DNA from: an uncultured Bacteroides sp.
Lineage (GTDB): Bacteria > Bacteroidota > Bacteroidia > Bacteroidales > Bacteroidaceae
Length of the DNA stretch: 64,000 bases
Direction of reading: 5' to 3'
NCBI RefSeq assembly: GCF_963678845.1
Contig: NZ_OY787466.1
Location: 124,001 to 188,000 of the forward strand
The notes under the pieces are model-generated. The model searched no databases. It was not told the origin of the DNA and saw only the letters and a list, made by a program, of their open reading frames with translations. The position numbers were made by a program, and so were the translations under genes. Position 1 is the stretch's first letter. Each line of letters opens with the position of its first letter. Below, one piece after another: positions 62,347 to 64,000 of this stretch.

Positions 62347-62865
62347 TCATCCGACATTAAATTTAGATGTAAGACTTGATAACTTCGCTGCGAATATTAA
62401 AAAATTATCACAACTCACCAGGTAGTTTCTTCCAGACTTTAACCTTATATAAAACGCCTGTTGAGGATTGCCTACATATGCAGTATATTTACCAACCCCC
62501 CTATTACAAAAAATGCCTGTATAACCCCATAATCCACCATTTCCAAATACTCTAACATCAGTAAAATCCTTATATTTTTGTGCAGTTTCAATTACAGCGA
62601 TATTTGATAGCGGAATATGCACTCTATGTATTAAACATCGTATCACAAGTTTATCACTCGTTAGGAGCAAACTTATTGGCATGAAATATAAACTTGCAAT
62701 AAAAGTTAATATGACTAGAAAAAATAATATCATTTTGATTATATCATAAGAATCCTTTTGCAAGAAAGCATCATTCCCTAGAAAAATGAGGCAAACAATG
62801 ATGCCAATAGATGTCAATATGGAAATAATCCAGACACCCTTACTAAAACTTATTTTAAAACTCAT
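62347..62865 (-). CDS. Membrane protein with bacterial PH domain
   Basis: A 172-residue protein. Two membrane helices (about residues 10-30 and 43-68) are followed by a bacterial PH-like beta domain with ITL-type strands: LVIRCLIHRVHIPLSNI, VRVFGNGGLWGYTGIF, and YIRLKSGRNYLVSCDN. Proteins of this shape, with the FGNGGLWGYTG block, are frequent in Bacteroidota (bPH-type domain); their function is unknown. It starts 3 bases after the radical SAM reading frame ends, so the two were surely co-transcribed. Confidence 0.7.
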   Translation of the reverse strand: MSFKISFSKGVWIISILTSIGIIVCLIFLGNDAFLQKDSYDIIKMILFFLVILTFIASLYFMPISLLLTSDKLVIRCLIHRVHIPLSNIAVIETAQKYKDFTDVRVFGNGGLWGYTGIFCNRGVGKYTAYVGNPQQAFYIRLKSGRNYLVSCDNFLIFAAKLSSLTSKFNVG

Positions 62866-62868
62866 AAA

Positions 62869-63908
62869 TTAATTATTTTCAAAACCTAGAAATTTTTCTC
62901 GAAATATTTTATATTTAAGAATAACACTTGGAAATTTTTCATGATAATATTGCTTTAAAACCTTTACATTTTCTTCGTTTATGAAAATTTCCTGACATAT
63001 TTGACACATATGCCATTCACCTGCATCAATAGTTGGCAGATTCCTTTTTGCCATGATAAAGTTATATATTTCACCTGGTCCCTCCGTAAACAACCAAATT
63101 TTAAAGAAATCATTGAACTGACTTTGATATATATCTTTCATTAACCTATCTTCGCAGTTTCCAATATACAAGCATTTATTGTATATATTTGTCAATCCAC
63201 AGCATGAGTACATATTCTTGTTATAAAACACATTTAAACTGAAAAAAATGTTTGTACATCGCAAATCATCTCGAGTTTTTATATTATCCTGAGCCAATTT
63301 CTCCCACACATCTTTAGTCTGTTTCTTAAAATACATCCATTTACCCCTGGAAATATAAATATCATGCTGCTTTAGGTCTCCGTATTTCCTTAAACGGGGA
63401 TCATTTTCTATATTTTTTGACGTTATCGATTTTAATGATGATGATTCTATATTAATAGCCAATGTTATTTTAAGTATGATACATGCGACTGTTACATTAA
63501 TAACGTTATCAAATTTCACCCAACGCTGATGTTCATCTCCACAACTCAAATTCATCTCTGTTAGACCAAGTGCAACAAGCTCCTCCATTCTTTTATACGC
63601 TTTTTTAAAAGATGTGGCCCATGAAACGTTAGAGACTATTCTTACTCCGAATTCTTTACTATGAGCATATGATACAATCTTATCAAGGTCTTTGCCTAGT
63701 GTGAAACATTCTCCACCTGTAATTACAAGCATATTTAAATTAGGATATGCTTTTTCGATTCATCAATTACTTTTTTTACTTCCTATACAGTGATTCTGTC
63801 TTTATTTTTAGGCGAGCACCTAAAGCAACAGTTATCACACGCAGCAGTACATTTATTGGTCACAACAATAGTAAGCATACTTGGCCGCAACATAATCGAG
63901 TTGTCCAT
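62869..63908 (-). pseudogene. Radical SAM enzyme, broken by a nonsense codon and a frameshift
   Basis: Starting at the ATG at 63908, the minus strand encodes an N-terminus with the radical SAM iron-sulphur motif C20-x3-C24-x2-C27 and then CCFRCSP. A TAG at 63783-63785 stops it after 41 codons. A little further on, one base is missing in an A run (63751-63755), shifting the frame. From 63732 the remainder is open to 62869 (287 codons), with ITGGECF (SAM-binding), a central CGDEHQ block, and C-terminal cysteines in YSCCGL, IGNC and CQICQ. Restored length is about 346 residues. The CCF-x-CSP stretch and the C-terminal CxxC region resemble what I recall of the YydG epipeptide-epimerase group. Confidence 0.78.
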
Positions 63909-63971
63909 GTTTTAATTAATTTTATTATTTTTAGTTAGATATTTTTTTTGGTATTATATGTTTTTTCGTTA

Positions 63972-63979
63972 CAAATGTA
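63972..63979 (-). promoter_or_regulatory. -7 promoter element for the radical SAM cassette
   Basis: The minus strand reads TACATTTG (TAnnTTTG), 63 bases before the ATG at 63908. Its presence suggests the cassette started here, so any precursor-peptide gene would lie beyond the window or downstream. Confidence 0.45.
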
Positions 63980-64000
63980 ATATAAACAATTTAAATTAAT

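Overview
The window looks like a chromosomal segment of a Bacteroides-type member of the Bacteroidales. The evidence is the SusC/SusD pairs, the lipoprotein TamA homologue (TamL) beside TamB, a BACON-domain lipoprotein, an RND metal pump fused to a TolC-type domain, and repeated use of the Bacteroides -7 promoter element TAnnTTTG 25-55 bases ahead of start codons. Base composition is moderately AT-rich. I found no rRNA, tRNA, CRISPR array, insertion sequence or prophage.

Layout. 0-7 kb: the end of fabG, an RluA-type pseudouridine synthase, a dihydrouridine synthase, a HAD phosphatase, and a minus-strand operon of cyclophilin, M16 peptidase and MATE transporter, then a YbjQ-like protein. 7-15 kb: tamB-tamL and a sugar nucleotidyltransferase. 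15-20.8 kb: an accessory stretch with an outer-membrane protein and BACON lipoprotein pair, a repeat-rich intergenic region, a DUF418 membrane protein, a very AT-rich gap and a small XRE regulator. 20.8-31.5 kb: ABC-F ATPase, M13 peptidase, and a metal-efflux locus (His-rich protein, CzcA-TolC fusion, lipoprotein adaptor). 31.5-36.5 kb: a DJ-1/Hsp31-like protein and the metA - U32 protein - zinc-ribbon membrane protein operon. 36.7-43.6 kb, minus strand: TonB receptor, LuxR-type regulator, FAD dehydrogenase, radA and asparaginase. 44.2-54.1 kb: two tandem SusC/SusD pairs with no degradative enzyme. 54.3-59.5 kb: the threonine operon (thrA, ApgM-like gene, thrC) preceded by a threonine-rich leader peptide. 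59.5-64 kb: accessory DNA with twin inverted-repeat elements, three small unknown genes, a nonsense-interrupted lipoprotein gene, a PH-domain membrane protein and a broken radical SAM gene.

How the genes fit together. Aspartate-family metabolism is represented twice. thrA makes homoserine; the ApgM-like gene sits where homoserine kinase is needed, and no thrB is present in the operon; thrC finishes threonine. metA acylates homoserine for methionine, and its Glu111 predicts acetyl-CoA rather than succinyl-CoA as donor. Envelope functions dominate the rest: TAM-type outer-membrane protein assembly, TonB-dependent import and metal efflux.

The least explained features are non-coding: two homologous 137-bp elements with perfect 22-bp terminal arms built from doubled short words (59774-60103), related-looking doubled-word clusters at 17.4-17.7 and 31.6 kb, and two GTACA palindrome clusters at 3.0 and 59.5 kb. 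The decayed radical SAM cassette at the right edge is the other candidate for an unusual system.
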